Shown here one piece after another: positions 1 to 9,186 of a stretch of 52,205 nt of DNA. The position numbers and the translations under genes were made by a program. The notes under the pieces were generated by a model. That model saw only the letters and a list, made by a program, of their open reading frames with translations, had not been told where the DNA came from and searched no databases. The DNA lies in contig JAJRWA010000157.1 of NCBI GenBank assembly GCA_024277025.1, forward strand, positions 1 to 52,205, written 5' to 3'. Positions within the stretch are counted from its first letter, which is position 1, and every line of letters starts with the position of its first letter. Source of the DNA: Candidatus Krumholzibacteriota bacterium. GTDB taxonomy: Bacteria > Krumholzibacteriota > Krumholzibacteriia > LZORAL124-64-63.

Positions 1-87
1 AAATCCTCGCGGCAGCGCAGATACTGGCGTACGGGGAAATCGACACCCTGTCCTTCGCGGAACCTTGAGCCGAATACCTCGGACTTC

Positions 88-276
88 CTACGGGATCTCT
101 TCGAAATCAGCATCGTCGATCCCCTGTTCAGTCAAGTCGGAGTATCGGGGCTCCTCCGGGGCACGCTCCGCGCCGGCGGACGGCCGCTCCTGGGACTGGC
201 TGCGCCGAAACGCCAGAAAAAGGCGGCGGGCCATCAACCCCAGCAAGAAAAGCAGCAGTAGACGCATCAAACTCAT
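88..276 (-). CDS. Small single-pass membrane protein, function unknown
   Basis: A 62-residue protein. Residues 4-18 form a hydrophobic segment followed by an arginine-rich stretch, then a hydrophilic acidic tail ending in DDADFEEIP. This suggests an N-terminal membrane anchor with a cytoplasmic tail. I chose the ATG at 276 because AGGTG lies a few bases upstream; a TTG at 291 would add five residues. Tails of the DADFEEI type occur in small uncharacterised proteins of FCB-group bacteria, but I cannot name a function. It follows tRNA-Arg on the same strand. The 87 bases to its left show no gene I can call. Confidence 0.55.
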   Translation of the reverse strand: MSLMRLLLLFLLGLMARRLFLAFRRSQSQERPSAGAERAPEEPRYSDLTEQGIDDADFEEIP

Positions 277-337
277 GGGTGCACCTGACAAAAACGGCCG
301 GACAGGTTGTTGGTGGGATCAGCGCGGGGATGTCTGG

Positions 338-414
338 TGGTACGCCCGACAGGATTCGAACCTGTGGCCTTCTGCTCCGGAGGCAGACGCTCTATCCAGC
401 TGAGCTACGGGCGC
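338..414 (-). tRNA. tRNA-Arg(CCG)
   Basis: A complete cloverleaf on the minus strand. The 7-bp acceptor GCGCCCG pairs with CGGGCGT (one G-U). The anticodon stem TCTGC/GCAGA encloses a loop with anticodon CCG, and the T-arm loop is TTCGAAT. The 3' CCA is encoded (338-340). It lies between recN and the small membrane protein gene. Confidence 0.96.
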
Positions 415-489
415 ACCAGAAACCTGATCCAAGTGGCGAAAGTATGGGACATGAACCGGGCCGCGTCAAATCTCAAGTCCAGCGGCGTG

Positions 490-508
490 CCCCGACTCGC
501 CGTCGGGG
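490..508 (-). terminator. Hairpin downstream of recN, possible terminator
   Basis: A perfect 7-bp inverted repeat, CCCCGAC/GTCGGGG, with a 5-base loop, 10 bases past the recN stop. No U-tract follows, so it may instead protect the mRNA 3' end or act as a Rho-type end. Confidence 0.35.
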
Positions 509-518
509 ACGGCCGGTT

Positions 519-2237
519 CTACCCGCGGGCCAGCAACTGCTTGGCGTAGGCCAGACGGGTGCCCGCCGCCGCGGCATCACCAGCCGACTCACCCCCGAGC
601 AGGCGAGCTATCTCCGGCAGTCGCTCGGCCTCCGTCAACGAGGTCACCGCCAGAATCGTCCGCCCCCCATCGACTGTCTTGACCGCCTTGAGATGCGCCG
701 CACCACGGGCCGCCACGGTTGCCAGATGGGTGATGCACAGTACCTGCCCGTCCTGTGCCAGCTTGGCCAGCAGCTTCGCGACCGGGATGGCATTGTCCAT
801 GCCGAGGCCCGCGTCAATCTCGTCAAAGAGCAGAAGCGGCTGCTCAGTCCCGGCGCCTGCCAGAACCGACAAGCCCAGGTAGATTCGTGATTTTTCGCCC
901 CCGGAGGCGATCCGCGCCACCTCACCTTGCTGCTCACCCCGATTGGTCCGCGCCAGCAGGCTCACGGCATCGGCCCCGCTGCTGCCGACGGCAGCCGCCA
1001 GACCGCCGACCATGATGCCGTCATCGCCGGCCGGAAGCGGTTCAACCCTGAACTCCAGCTCCAGCTCCGGCAGGGCCAGCGGCCTGATCAAGGCACAGGC
1101 CCGGCTGGCGACGCCGGTGGCTCCCGCCTCGCGTTTTTGCCTCAGGTCCAGCGCCGCGGCAGCCAGAGCGTCGCGGGCAGCGGCCACCTCTGCGGTCAGG
1201 TCTTCGATATTCCGCCCGGCTACCTTTTGCCGCTCGATCCGTGCGGCCAACTCGTCCTGCAGGGCCAACAGTCCGGCCACATCGCGCCCGTACTTGCGGC
1301 GAAGATCCTCGTACTGCGCCTTCCTTGCTTCCATCTCGTCCAGTTTGGCGGGATCCACCACGGCCCCGTCCAGGAATCGCTCCAACTCCTGGCCCGCCTC
1401 GGCAATCGCGGCCCCGGCCTCCTGGATCAAGCCCAGAATATTGGTGAGCCGCTGACTCTTGTCGGCGACGAAATCCAGGGCCGATTCGGCGCTGCCCAGC
1501 AGTTGCCGGGCGTTGACCTGCCCCTCGGTCAGATCGTCGCGGGCCCGGTCCGCCGCGGCCAACAGCGCCCGCGCGTTGCGCCCGAACGCGAGTTGTTCGG
1601 CGAGTTGTTCTTCTTCGGCGGCGGCCAGTCCCATGCCCTGCAGCTCGCGGAACTGATACTCCCACATTTCCAGTTGCTGCCGGGCGAACTCCTCTTCCTG
1701 CCGCCGCTGCCGCAGATGCTCGCTGACCCGGTTCAACTCGGCCAGGCAGCCAGCCACTTTCGCCCGTTCTTCAGCCAGGCCCAGCACACCGTCCAGAAAA
1801 TCGCGGGCGAAGGCGGGACGCCCCAGGGCCCTTTGCTGGTCCTGACTCTGAATGGACAACAGAGCCCCGCCGGCCTGCTCCAACACAGCCAGGGATGAGA
1901 CCAACCCGTTGATCAGCACCCGGCCCCGCCCCTCGCGCCGCAGCTCCCGCCGCAGGACCAGGACGCCGTCGCCCGCCAGCCGCACCCCCAGGCCCGCGAT
2001 CCGCTCAGCCATTCGCGGCCGCTCGCCCAGCTCAAAAACACCCTCCACCCAGGCCAGATCCTCACCCTCACGGATCAGCCCCATATCCGCCCTGACGCCG
2101 GTCAACAGCAGCAACGCGCCGGCAATGAGCGACTTGCCGGCGCCGGTCTCTCCGGTGAGCATGGTCAGGCCGGGGTTCAGCGGCAGGGTGAGGTCTTCGA
2201 CCAGGGCCAGGTTGCCGACACGCAGTTCCCGCAGCAT
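519..2237 (-). CDS. recN: DNA repair protein RecN
   Basis: SMC-like ATPase that acts early in recombinational repair of double-strand breaks. At 572 residues it has the usual family length. The Walker A motif GETGAGKS is at about residues 29-36, and a long central region rich in Glu, Gln, Arg and Leu fits the coiled coil. The C-terminal ATPase half carries the signature RIASGGEKSR from about 442 and the Walker B LLLFDEID at about 468-475. Its ATG overlaps the nadK TGA by one base (TGATG), so translation is probably coupled. It is the last protein gene of the dxs-nadK-recN run. Confidence 0.97.
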   Translation of the reverse strand: MLRELRVGNLALVEDLTLPLNPGLTMLTGETGAGKSLIAGALLLLTGVRADMGLIREGEDLAWVEGVFELGERPRMAERIAGLGVRLAGDGVLVLRRELRREGRGRVLINGLVSSLAVLEQAGGALLSIQSQDQQRALGRPAFARDFLDGVLGLAEERAKVAGCLAELNRVSEHLRQRRQEEEFARQQLEMWEYQFRELQGMGLAAAEEEQLAEQLAFGRNARALLAAADRARDDLTEGQVNARQLLGSAESALDFVADKSQRLTNILGLIQEAGAAIAEAGQELERFLDGAVVDPAKLDEMEARKAQYEDLRRKYGRDVAGLLALQDELAARIERQKVAGRNIEDLTAEVAAARDALAAAALDLRQKREAGATGVASRACALIRPLALPELELEFRVEPLPAGDDGIMVGGLAAAVGSSGADAVSLLARTNRGEQQGEVARIASGGEKSRIYLGLSVLAGAGTEQPLLLFDEIDAGLGMDNAIPVAKLLAKLAQDGQVLCITHLATVAARGAAHLKAVKTVDGGRTILAVTSLTEAERLPEIARLLGGESAGDAAAAGTRLAYAKQLLARG

Positions 2238-3133
2238 CAGGACTCCCCGTCAAGCCGACGTCGCGGCCCGCCCCAATTCAATTTGTGGCGCATGACGCGG
2301 TAGAAACTGCTGTGTGGGAATTTGACCAGGACCACCTCCTGGTGGGCTTCCTTGAAGCTGAGGCGGTCCCCGTCGGCCAGAACGTGGGTCTTCTGACCGT
2401 CGGCGGTCAAGACCGCCCCGTCGCCGGTCTCGTGCAGGATCAATTCGATCTCCGTGTCGTCGGCCACGATCAGCGGCCGCATGCCCAGGCTGTGCGGACA
2501 GATGGGCGCCACCAGCAAACATGGTACGGTGGACTGGCAGATGGGCCCGCCCGCCGAGAGATTGTAGGCAGTGCTGCCGGTCGGTGTGCTGATGATGATG
2601 CCGTCGCCCAGAAAGCGACCCAGGGAGTCCTGGTCCATGAAGAGTTCCATATCCAGCGCCCGCGGCAAGGGGCCCATGTTGACCACCAGATCATTCAGGG
2701 CGCTGCTGCTGGCGATGCGCTGCCCATTGCGCCATACGCTGCAATACACACGGGAGCGCGCATCAAGCAGGTAGCGTCCGGCCAGCAAGTCTCCCACCGC
2801 GGCGCCAAGTTCCTCGATCGGCACGTCCGTCAGATACCCCAGTGAACCCAGGTTCACCCCCAGCAGGGGAACGCCGGACTGCCCCAGGACCCGGGCGGCC
2901 CGCAGCATCGTGCCGTCACCGCCAAAAGCGATGACCACGTCGACGTGGTTGATCAACTCATCGTTGGGCAGGTAGGTGATCGTTCCATCCAGGGCGCTGC
3001 GCAAATCTTCGGAGGCCAGCACTCTGACGCCGGCCGGCTCGCAGAGCGACGCGATCAGGGCCGCGGCCGGCGGCAGATCCCGCTTGGTCGGGTTACCGAA
3101 CAGTCCAATTGCCTTGACGGCTTTTTCGGCCAT
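2237..3133 (-). CDS. nadK: NAD(+) kinase
   Basis: Phosphorylates NAD to NADP in the cytoplasm. The family's GGDGT motif appears in AFGGDGTMLRAAR, followed by the NDLVV motif and the nucleotide-binding TPTGSTAYNLSAGGP. I chose the ATG at 3133 (MAEKAVKAIGL, 298 residues) because a G-rich sequence lies about five bases upstream. A GTG at 3151 overlaps the dxs TGA (GTGA) and would add six residues, so coupling from that start is also possible. The order dxs-nadK-recN on one strand indicates an operon. Confidence 0.95.
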   Translation of the reverse strand: MAEKAVKAIGLFGNPTKRDLPPAAALIASLCEPAGVRVLASEDLRSALDGTITYLPNDELINHVDVVIAFGGDGTMLRAARVLGQSGVPLLGVNLGSLGYLTDVPIEELGAAVGDLLAGRYLLDARSRVYCSVWRNGQRIASSSALNDLVVNMGPLPRALDMELFMDQDSLGRFLGDGIIISTPTGSTAYNLSAGGPICQSTVPCLLVAPICPHSLGMRPLIVADDTEIELILHETGDGAVLTADGQKTHVLADGDRLSFKEAHQEVVLVKFPHSSFYRVMRHKLNWGGPRRRLDGES

Positions 3134-3147
3134 GGAAACCCCCAAGG

Positions 3148-5073
3148 TCACGACGCGCTTTGGGCCTGGGAACCCGGTCCCTCCGACTCAATACCCGCTT
3201 CTGTCGCCAAACACCGCACCGAGGCGGTGATCCCCGGCGCATCGAGTCCCAGGTCGGCCAGCAGTTCGGCTCGCGTGGCGTGCTCCTGGAACCGGTCGGG
3301 AATACCGATCAACCGGACCTGCGGGCCGGCTGCCGTCTCGTTGGCCGCCGCCCACTCGAGCACAGCCGCACCGAAGCCACCGGCCAGGCTGTTCTCTTCG
3401 AGCGTCACCACCAAACGGTGCCGCTGCCAAACGCTTGCCAGCAGCTCACTGTCCAGCGGCTTGACGAAACGCATATCCACGACTTCGCAAGCCAGACCTT
3501 CGTCGGCCAGAAGCTCAGCCGCCTGCAGGGCCGGCTGCACCAGCGAACCGATCGCCAACAGACACACGCTGTCACCGCTCAGCAGGGTCTCGGACTTGCC
3601 CACCGGGATGGGCGCCACGTCGCCACTGCAGTCCACACCCAGACCAGCGCCGCGCGGGTAGCGGATTGATGACGGGCCTTCGTCGCGAGCCAGCCCCGTG
3701 GCCAGCATGTGCCGCAGCTGGTCTTCATCACGCGGGGCCATCACCACCATATTGGGCACCATTCGCAGGTATGTGTAGTCGAAGACGCCGTGATGGGTGG
3801 GACCGTCCTCGCCCACAACGCCGCCACGATCGACGGCAAACACAACCGGCAGTTTCTGCAGGGCCACATCGTGGATCAGGTGATCCACCGCCCGCTGCAG
3901 GAACGTCGAATACACCGCCACCACGGGTTTGCAACCGGCGCTGGCCAGCCCCGCGGCGAAAGTGACCGCATGTCCCTCAGCTATGCCTACATCATGGAAA
4001 CGGCCGGGAAAGCCATCCCTCATGCCGGTCAATCCGGTGCCCGAGGGCATGGCTGCGGTGATGGCGTGGATCCGCGAGTCGGAGGCCGCCAGTTCGCAGA
4101 TCGTATTGCCGAAGACAGTCGTGTAGGTGGGCACCTCTGGCTTGACGACCTTGATTCCCTCCGCCCGGTCAAACTTGCCGACCCCATGGTAGCGCTGCCC
4201 GTCCTGCTCGGCGAAGCGGTAGCCCTTGCCCTTTTCGGTGCTGATGTGGATCAGGATCGGTCCGTGCAGTTTCTTCACTGCGTCAAACGTCCGCATCAGC
4301 AAGGGCAGGTCATGCCCGTCCAGGGGACCGAAGTACTTGAAGCCCAACTCCTCGAAAAGGATGGTCGGTACGACCAGTTGCTTCAGACTTTCCTTGATGC
4401 GTCCCGCCAGCACCTGGGCCTTGCCGCCATGGGGCAGGCTGCCCAGCAGGTCCCAGACATCCGCCTCCAGCCGCACGTAATGTTTGCCGCTGGTGATCCG
4501 GGTCAGATACTTGGAAATGGCGCCCACGTTCGGCGCGATGCTCATCTTGTTGTCGTTGAGGACCACGATCAGGTTCGTCCCCAACAGCCCCGCGTTGTTC
4601 AGGCCCTCGTAGGCCAGGCCGCCTGTCAACGCGCCATCGCCAATGACCGCGACAACCGCGTTGTCCTCACCCCGAGCGTCACGGGCGGCGGCAAAACCCA
4701 CCGCCGCGCTGATGGCGGTGCTCGCGTGCCCAACCCCGAACATGTCGTGCTCCGACTCGCTCTGCTTGGGGAAACCGGCAATGCCGCCCTTGTGGCGCAA
4801 GGTGCCAAAATCCGCCTGGCGTCCGGTGAGCAGTTTGTGGCCGTAGGCCTGATGCCCGACGTCCCAGACAATCTTGTCGAACGGGGTGGTGAAAGCCCGA
4901 TGCAAGGCCACAGTCAGTTCAATGACGCCCAGACTGGCGCCCAGATGTCCCCCCGACCGGGACACCGAGGTGATGATGTGGTCGCGCAACTCGGCGCAAA
5001 CCTGTTCCAGTTGCTCTGCCGGCAACTGCTTGAGGTCTTCAGGTCCCGCAATACCGGGCAGCAGGGGATCCAT
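3148..5073 (-). CDS. dxs: 1-deoxy-D-xylulose-5-phosphate synthase
   Basis: Condenses pyruvate and glyceraldehyde-3-phosphate with thiamine diphosphate, the first step of the MEP isoprenoid pathway. The protein has 641 residues, typical for the family. GGHLGASLG (about 41-49) carries the catalytic His region. The TPP/Mg motif GDGALTGG starts near 145, with the distal Asn in LNDNKMS. The pyrimidine-domain motif EGHAVTFAAG and a C-terminal transketolase domain follow. The ATG at 5073 has GAGGAAGG upstream; the frame stays open further left of it but runs back into the preceding gene. ispA lies two genes upstream, so two isoprenoid steps are clustered. Confidence 0.97.
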   Translation of the reverse strand: MDPLLPGIAGPEDLKQLPAEQLEQVCAELRDHIITSVSRSGGHLGASLGVIELTVALHRAFTTPFDKIVWDVGHQAYGHKLLTGRQADFGTLRHKGGIAGFPKQSESEHDMFGVGHASTAISAAVGFAAARDARGEDNAVVAVIGDGALTGGLAYEGLNNAGLLGTNLIVVLNDNKMSIAPNVGAISKYLTRITSGKHYVRLEADVWDLLGSLPHGGKAQVLAGRIKESLKQLVVPTILFEELGFKYFGPLDGHDLPLLMRTFDAVKKLHGPILIHISTEKGKGYRFAEQDGQRYHGVGKFDRAEGIKVVKPEVPTYTTVFGNTICELAASDSRIHAITAAMPSGTGLTGMRDGFPGRFHDVGIAEGHAVTFAAGLASAGCKPVVAVYSTFLQRAVDHLIHDVALQKLPVVFAVDRGGVVGEDGPTHHGVFDYTYLRMVPNMVVMAPRDEDQLRHMLATGLARDEGPSSIRYPRGAGLGVDCSGDVAPIPVGKSETLLSGDSVCLLAIGSLVQPALQAAELLADEGLACEVVDMRFVKPLDSELLASVWQRHRLVVTLEENSLAGGFGAAVLEWAAANETAAGPQVRLIGIPDRFQEHATRAELLADLGLDAPGITASVRCLATEAGIESEGPGSQAQSAS

Positions 5074-5135
5074 GAGCTTCCTTCCTCTATGAAAAGGCGC
5101 GGCATTCCGCCGGCGCGGTTCGGGCTGGCAAAAGT

Positions 5136-5588
5136 CTAACCCCCTCGTATACCGAAAGCCAGAGCGAAAAGTGCCCCCAGGATGCCGCCGACCAGAACGT
5201 GGAACGGGTGGTGAACGCGCGGATCCAGAAATCCAGCAACCCGCAGGTGGAAGGGACCGGCATCCGGCAATGCCGTCACCAGGCGATACAACACCTCGCG
5301 CTGGCGGCTGGCCACCACCCTCAACTTCACTGTGTCGTGCACCTCGATCACCAGAAAAACCAGCGCAAACCCGGTCAGGGCGGAGAACCAGCCCGCGCGC
5401 ATGACGGTCAGGACCAGCAGACAGGTCAGCACCGCCATGGGCAGACTCGGCAGGCCGTGACTCTGCCCCAGCACCGACAGGTCCAACCGCCGGTTCGTCA
5501 CCGAATACAGCGCCAGCTTGGCCACCTGCGTGCACACCCCGCAGGCCAGCACGATCAACCAGATGGGGATGCCCTCAGCCGCCCGCAC
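5136..5588 (-). CDS. Divergent PAP2 family membrane protein
   Basis: A 150-residue, strongly hydrophobic protein with about four membrane segments. It matches the layout of the divergent PAP2 (DUF212) family: QVAKL near the start, then SHGLPSLPMA where the family usually reads GGMPSSHSA, then VHDTVKLRVVASRQREVL, and a C-terminal HHPFHVLVGGILGA in place of GH(T)P-x-EV-x2-G. The Ser-Ser-His of the phosphatase motif is missing, so activity is doubtful. The GTG start immediately follows the ispA TGA (TGAGTG). A position between ispA and dxs suggests a link to isoprenoid-phosphate metabolism, but that is inference. Confidence 0.72.
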   Translation of the reverse strand: MRAAEGIPIWLIVLACGVCTQVAKLALYSVTNRRLDLSVLGQSHGLPSLPMAVLTCLLVLTVMRAGWFSALTGFALVFLVIEVHDTVKLRVVASRQREVLYRLVTALPDAGPFHLRVAGFLDPRVHHPFHVLVGGILGALFALAFGIRGG

Positions 5589-6500
5589 TCAGCGGTCCCT
5601 TTGCCACAAACGGCCGGACAACGCCAGCAGACGCTCGGCCGCCGGGCCGTCCGGCAAGGCTGCGGCCAGGTTCCGCAGACCGCGGCGGCCCAGTCGTTTC
5701 GTGCGGGCCGCAGCCTTGGCCACGCCTTCCAGTTCGACCCAGGTGGCCTTGCCCGCCGCGGCGTCCTTCCCCGCGGTCTTGCCCAGCGCGGCGGCTGAAG
5801 CCGTGACATCCAGCACATCGTCGGCCCCCTGGAAGGCCAGGCCCAGATCCCGGGCGGCAACCACGATGGCCTCGCGCTGCCCGCCATCCGCCCCGGCCAG
5901 CAGGGCCCCGGCTGCCATGGCAGCCATCAACAGGCGGGCGGTCTTGCCGGTGTGAATCCGCCTCACCAGGGCAGCGGTCACCGCACCGCCTTCGGCGTCC
6001 AGATCATCCTGTTGCCCACCGACCATACCCGCCGGTCCGACCGCATCGGCCACCAGGGCCACCAGGGGCCCGGCCGACGGCCCTGAGCAACGGGCCAGCA
6101 AGGCGAAGGCCAGCGCCTGCAAACCGTCCCCGGCCAGGATGGCCGTCGCTTCATCGAAGACCACATGACAGGTCGGCTGCCCGCGGCGCAGGTCGTCATC
6201 ATCCATGGCCGGCAGGTCATCGTGAATCAGCGAGTAGGTGTGCAGCATCTCCAGGGCACAGGCGGCAGTCAGCACATCTGCGCGGTCCACCGCAGCGTCG
6301 GCAGCGCTCCCTGACAGGGCATCCCAGGTCCAGAGCACCAGGACGGGCCGCAGCCGCTTGCCGCCGGCCAGCAGACTGTGCCCCATGGCCTCGCGCAAAC
6401 GCCGCGGTATCCCTTTCTCGCGGCGCAAGAGCGCGCGCAACTCTTTCTCCACCCTCCGGCGTTCGGCGGCCAGTTCCCGCTCCAGATCAGGTGCCGTCAT
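5589..6500 (-). CDS. ispA: Polyprenyl (farnesyl/geranylgeranyl) diphosphate synthase
   Basis: Short-chain prenyl transferase that elongates allylic diphosphates with IPP. Of 303 residues, the first aspartate-rich motif is [10 protein letters not shown] (about 94-103) and the second is DDVLD (about 227-231). GGKRLRP, which binds diphosphate, is at about 47-53. I chose the ATG at 6500; it overlaps the 3' end of folD by 14 bases, as expected in a tight operon. Chain length (C15 or C20) cannot be fixed by eye. The symbol follows the usual folD/ispA/dxs context. Confidence 0.92.
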   Translation of the reverse strand: MTAPDLERELAAERRRVEKELRALLRREKGIPRRLREAMGHSLLAGGKRLRPVLVLWTWDALSGSAADAAVDRADVLTAACALEMLHTYSLIHDDLPAMDDDDLRRGQPTCHVVFDEATAILAGDGLQALAFALLARCSGPSAGPLVALVADAVGPAGMVGGQQDDLDAEGGAVTAALVRRIHTGKTARLLMAAMAAGALLAGADGGQREAIVVAARDLGLAFQGADDVLDVTASAAALGKTAGKDAAAGKATWVELEGVAKAAARTKRLGRRGLRNLAAALPDGPAAERLLALSGRLWQRDR

Positions 6501-7374
6501 CCCAGTCCTCCGCCCGGCACATGGCTTCCCAGGTATTCTCAAGCAGCATGGCGATCGTCATCGGCCCCACCCCGCCCGGCACCGGGGTCATCGCACCGGC
6601 GTGGCCCATCAGCTCCGCGAAGTCGACATCACCGACCAGGCGGGTGCCGGATTTTCGCTCCGGCGCGTCGATCCGATTGATGCCCACATCCACCACGACC
6701 GCCCCCGTCCCCACGGCGTCACGACCCAGCATCTTCGGCACGCCGATCGCCGCGATCACCACGTCGGCGGCCCGCGTCACGGCCGTCAAGTCCTTCGTCC
6801 CCGAATGGCACATCGTCACCGTGGCATTGGCGTCATCACGCTTGAGCGACAGCAGCAGACTGAGCGGCCGCCCCACGATGACACTGCGCCCGACGACCAC
6901 GACATTGCGGCCGGCCAGCGGAATCCGGTAGTGGGCCAGCAGCCGCAGAATGCCCTTGGGCGTGCACGGCACAAAACCCGGTTCGCCGGCGACCAGGCGG
7001 CCCAGATTGACCGGATGGAACCCGTCGACATCCTTCTCCGGGGACACGGCCATCAGAATCCGGTTCTCGTTCAGGCCGTCCGGCAGTGGCAATTGCACCA
7101 GGATCCCGTCAATGGCCTGATCATGGTTCAGCTCGGCGATCAGCGCCAGCAACGCAGTCTCAGACGTGTCGGCCGGCAGCCGGTGGGTCACGTGGTGGAA
7201 ACCGACCTCTTCGCAACCCTTCTCCTTGTGCCTGACGTACACCGCCGAGGCGGGGTCTTCGCCGACCAGGACCACGGCCAGCCCGGGCAGCCGCGGTGCA
7301 CGAGCCATCTTTGCCTTCAATTCAGCCAGCACGGCATCCCGCACCGGGATCCCTTTGAGCAGCTTCGTCTCCAC
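6487..7374 (-). CDS. folD: Methylenetetrahydrofolate dehydrogenase / cyclohydrolase
   Basis: Bifunctional cytoplasmic enzyme interconverting 5,10-methylene- and 10-formyl-tetrahydrofolate with NADP. It has 295 residues. Tyr46 and Lys50 (YVRHK) form the active-site pair; [10 protein letters not shown] is at about 89-98 and the cofactor signature GRSVIVGRP at about 162-170. The start is GTG, with AGGAGG about eight bases upstream. It sits between rny and ispA. Confidence 0.97.
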   Translation of the reverse strand: METKLLKGIPVRDAVLAELKAKMARAPRLPGLAVVLVGEDPASAVYVRHKEKGCEEVGFHHVTHRLPADTSETALLALIAELNHDQAIDGILVQLPLPDGLNENRILMAVSPEKDVDGFHPVNLGRLVAGEPGFVPCTPKGILRLLAHYRIPLAGRNVVVVGRSVIVGRPLSLLLSLKRDDANATVTMCHSGTKDLTAVTRAADVVIAAIGVPKMLGRDAVGTGAVVVDVGINRIDAPERKSGTRLVGDVDFAELMGHAGAMTPVPGGVGPMTIAMLLENTWEAMCRAEDWDDGT

Positions 7375-7401
7375 CCTCGTCCTCCTGCTACGGTGATCAA
7401 C

Positions 7402-8964
7402 CTACTTGGCGTAGGAAGTCGACCGCGATTCCCGAATCACCATGATCTTGATCTGCCCGGGGTATTCCAGCTCACCTTCGATGCGCCGGCTGATCTCCTC
7501 GGCCAGGACCGCTGCCTCGGCGTCCGACACCTTGTTGTGATTGACCATCACCCGCACCTCGCGTCCGGCCTGGATGGCGAAACACTTTTCCACGCCGTCA
7601 AAACTGTCGGCGATCTGCTCCAGGTTTTCCAGCCGCTGGACGTAGGAATCAACACTCTCACGCCTGGCGCCGGGCCGCGAGGCCGAGACCGCATCCGCGG
7701 CCGAAGTGATGAACGTGTAGGGCGTGGTCGGCTCCACATCCTGGTGGTGCCCCCCCACGGCATTGAGCACGGTTTCCTGCTCCCCGTACTTCTTGCACAG
7801 GCGCGCCCCGATCGCCGCGTGCGGCCCTTCGATTTCATGGTCCGCCGCCTTGCCGATGTCATGCAGGAAGCCGCACCGCTTGGCCAGCTTCGGATCCAGG
7901 CCCAGTTCGGCCGCGATCACCGCCGCCACCGACGCCACCTCGGCCGAGTGCTTCAGCAGGTTCTGCCCATAGCTTGTGCGGTAGGACAGGCGACCAATGT
8001 ACGGATGAAGTTCCGGATTGACATTCTGCAGGCCCAGATCCAGGCAGGCGTGCTCGCCGATCTCGCGGATCTTCTCCTGCATCTCGGCCCGGGTCTTGGC
8101 CACGACTTCCTCGATGCGGCCCGGATGGATCCGGCCGTCGCGAATCAGAATCTCCAGGGATAGCCGGGCCACCTCGCGCCGCACCGGATCAAAGCCCGAG
8201 ACGATCACCGCGCCCGGGGTATCGTCGATGATGACATCCACGCCCGCTGTCAACTCGAAGGCCCGGATGTTCCGCCCCTCACGCCCGATGATCCGGCCCT
8301 TCATGTCGTCACTGGGCAGATCCACCACCGAGACCGTGCTTTCGGCCGCATGTTCGGCGGCATAGCGCTGAATGGCGAGACTGAGGATTTTCATGGCCTC
8401 CCGCCGGGCCGTGCGTTCGGTCTCCTGGCGCACCTGCTGCACGCTCTTGGCTGCCGCGTGGCGTGCCTCATTGACCAGATTGTCCATCAGGTGCTGCTTG
8501 GCGCTCTCGGCCGTCATGCCGGCGATCTGTTCCAGCTTTTGATTCTGTTCCTGGAGCACCCCGGCCAGACGCTTCTGGTCGCGGGTCAGGTCTTCCAGCC
8601 CCGCCCGCAGCTCGGCCTCCTGTTGCTCGATGCGGGTTTCCTTCTGGTCGATGAAGGCCACCTTCTTGTTCAGGTTGTCCTCCCGCGCGTCCAGGCTTTC
8701 CTGCCGCCGCCGATTCTCGCCGCGTGCCCGCTCGGTATCCTCTTCAAACCGCTGCCGGGCCTGGTAGAACTCCTCTTTGGCCTCCAGTTCGGCGGATTTG
8801 ATGACTCCCCGGGCCTCCTTCTCAGCTTCGGCGATCAGGCGCTCGCTCACGGCCTGAGCCTTGCCGTGCCGACTCTCGAAGCGGGCCTTGCAGACCAGCC
8901 AGCCCAGGCCAAAGGAAACGACCGCAGCGGCAACAATGTATGCGAGCGTCGAAACCTGAAGCAT
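7402..8964 (-). CDS. rny: Ribonuclease Y
   Basis: Membrane-anchored endoribonuclease that starts mRNA decay. It has 520 residues: an N-terminal membrane segment (about 5-25), a long charged coiled coil (about 30-190), a KH domain with GRIIGREGRNIRAFE (from about 223), and an HD domain with His339 and FLHDIGK (HD at 368-369). I chose the ATG at 8964 because GGAAGGAG lies about six bases upstream and the protein then begins with its membrane anchor; the frame is open further up, through the 6S RNA region. The terminator at the end of the 6S candidate lies only about 48 bases upstream, so rny may depend on read-through. Confidence 0.96.
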   Translation of the reverse strand: MLQVSTLAYIVAAAVVSFGLGWLVCKARFESRHGKAQAVSERLIAEAEKEARGVIKSAELEAKEEFYQARQRFEEDTERARGENRRRQESLDAREDNLNKKVAFIDQKETRIEQQEAELRAGLEDLTRDQKRLAGVLQEQNQKLEQIAGMTAESAKQHLMDNLVNEARHAAAKSVQQVRQETERTARREAMKILSLAIQRYAAEHAAESTVSVVDLPSDDMKGRIIGREGRNIRAFELTAGVDVIIDDTPGAVIVSGFDPVRREVARLSLEILIRDGRIHPGRIEEVVAKTRAEMQEKIREIGEHACLDLGLQNVNPELHPYIGRLSYRTSYGQNLLKHSAEVASVAAVIAAELGLDPKLAKRCGFLHDIGKAADHEIEGPHAAIGARLCKKYGEQETVLNAVGGHHQDVEPTTPYTFITSAADAVSASRPGARRESVDSYVQRLENLEQIADSFDGVEKCFAIQAGREVRVMVNHNKVSDAEAAVLAEEISRRIEGELEYPGQIKIMVIRESRSTSYAK

Positions 8965-9012
8965 GACAACTCCTTCCGGTGCAAACCGGCCTATCTGGAA
9001 GATGAAGCTGGG

Positions 9013-9036
9013 AAAAAAAGGGGAGAGAACATCCCC
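9013..9036 (-). terminator. Intrinsic terminator at the end of the 6S RNA candidate
   Basis: Stem GGGGA/TCCCC with a 7-base loop, followed on the minus strand by seven uridines. It ends the presumed 6S RNA and would also limit transcription from the pheT-zapB-zapA side into rny. Confidence 0.6.
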
Positions 9037-9186
9037 GCCCGGTCGTGTGAGTCGGAGCAACTGAACCTGTTGCTCCACGTGGGTTTCCTGTTCCGGCCTT
9101 CATTCTCTTCGGTTTCCCGAAGCGTGAACGTCAACCGGAAACTCCGGAATCCCGCTTAGAAAGTGTTGGCTCACTTGTACGACACA
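9014..9186 (-). ncRNA. ssrS: 6S RNA (SsrS) candidate
   Basis: About 170 bases between zapA and rny with no coding frame. The 5' side reads GTGAGCCAAC and the 3' side GTTGCTCCGACTCAC. These pair as GTGAG/CTCAC and CAAC/GTTG, with further pairing outside (TCGT/ACGA), giving a long rod with an open central bubble, which is the 6S layout. The CTCCGACTCAC block matches what I recall of 6S RNAs in other phyla. Its position just after zapA is the classic 6S neighbourhood (E. coli ssrS also follows zapA). A terminator closes the 3' end. 6S RNA holds the sigma-70 holoenzyme as a promoter mimic. The ends are approximate. Confidence 0.68.

Noticed and set aside
1..87. Possible start of a further minus-strand gene
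   Set aside because: One frame is open with plausible codons, but there is no start codon or clear ribosome-binding site and no recognisable family in fewer than 30 codons.
6238..8163. An open frame of 641 codons on the plus strand
   Set aside because: It is antisense to ispA, folD and rny; low-complexity His/Arg/Gln composition and no recognisable domain.
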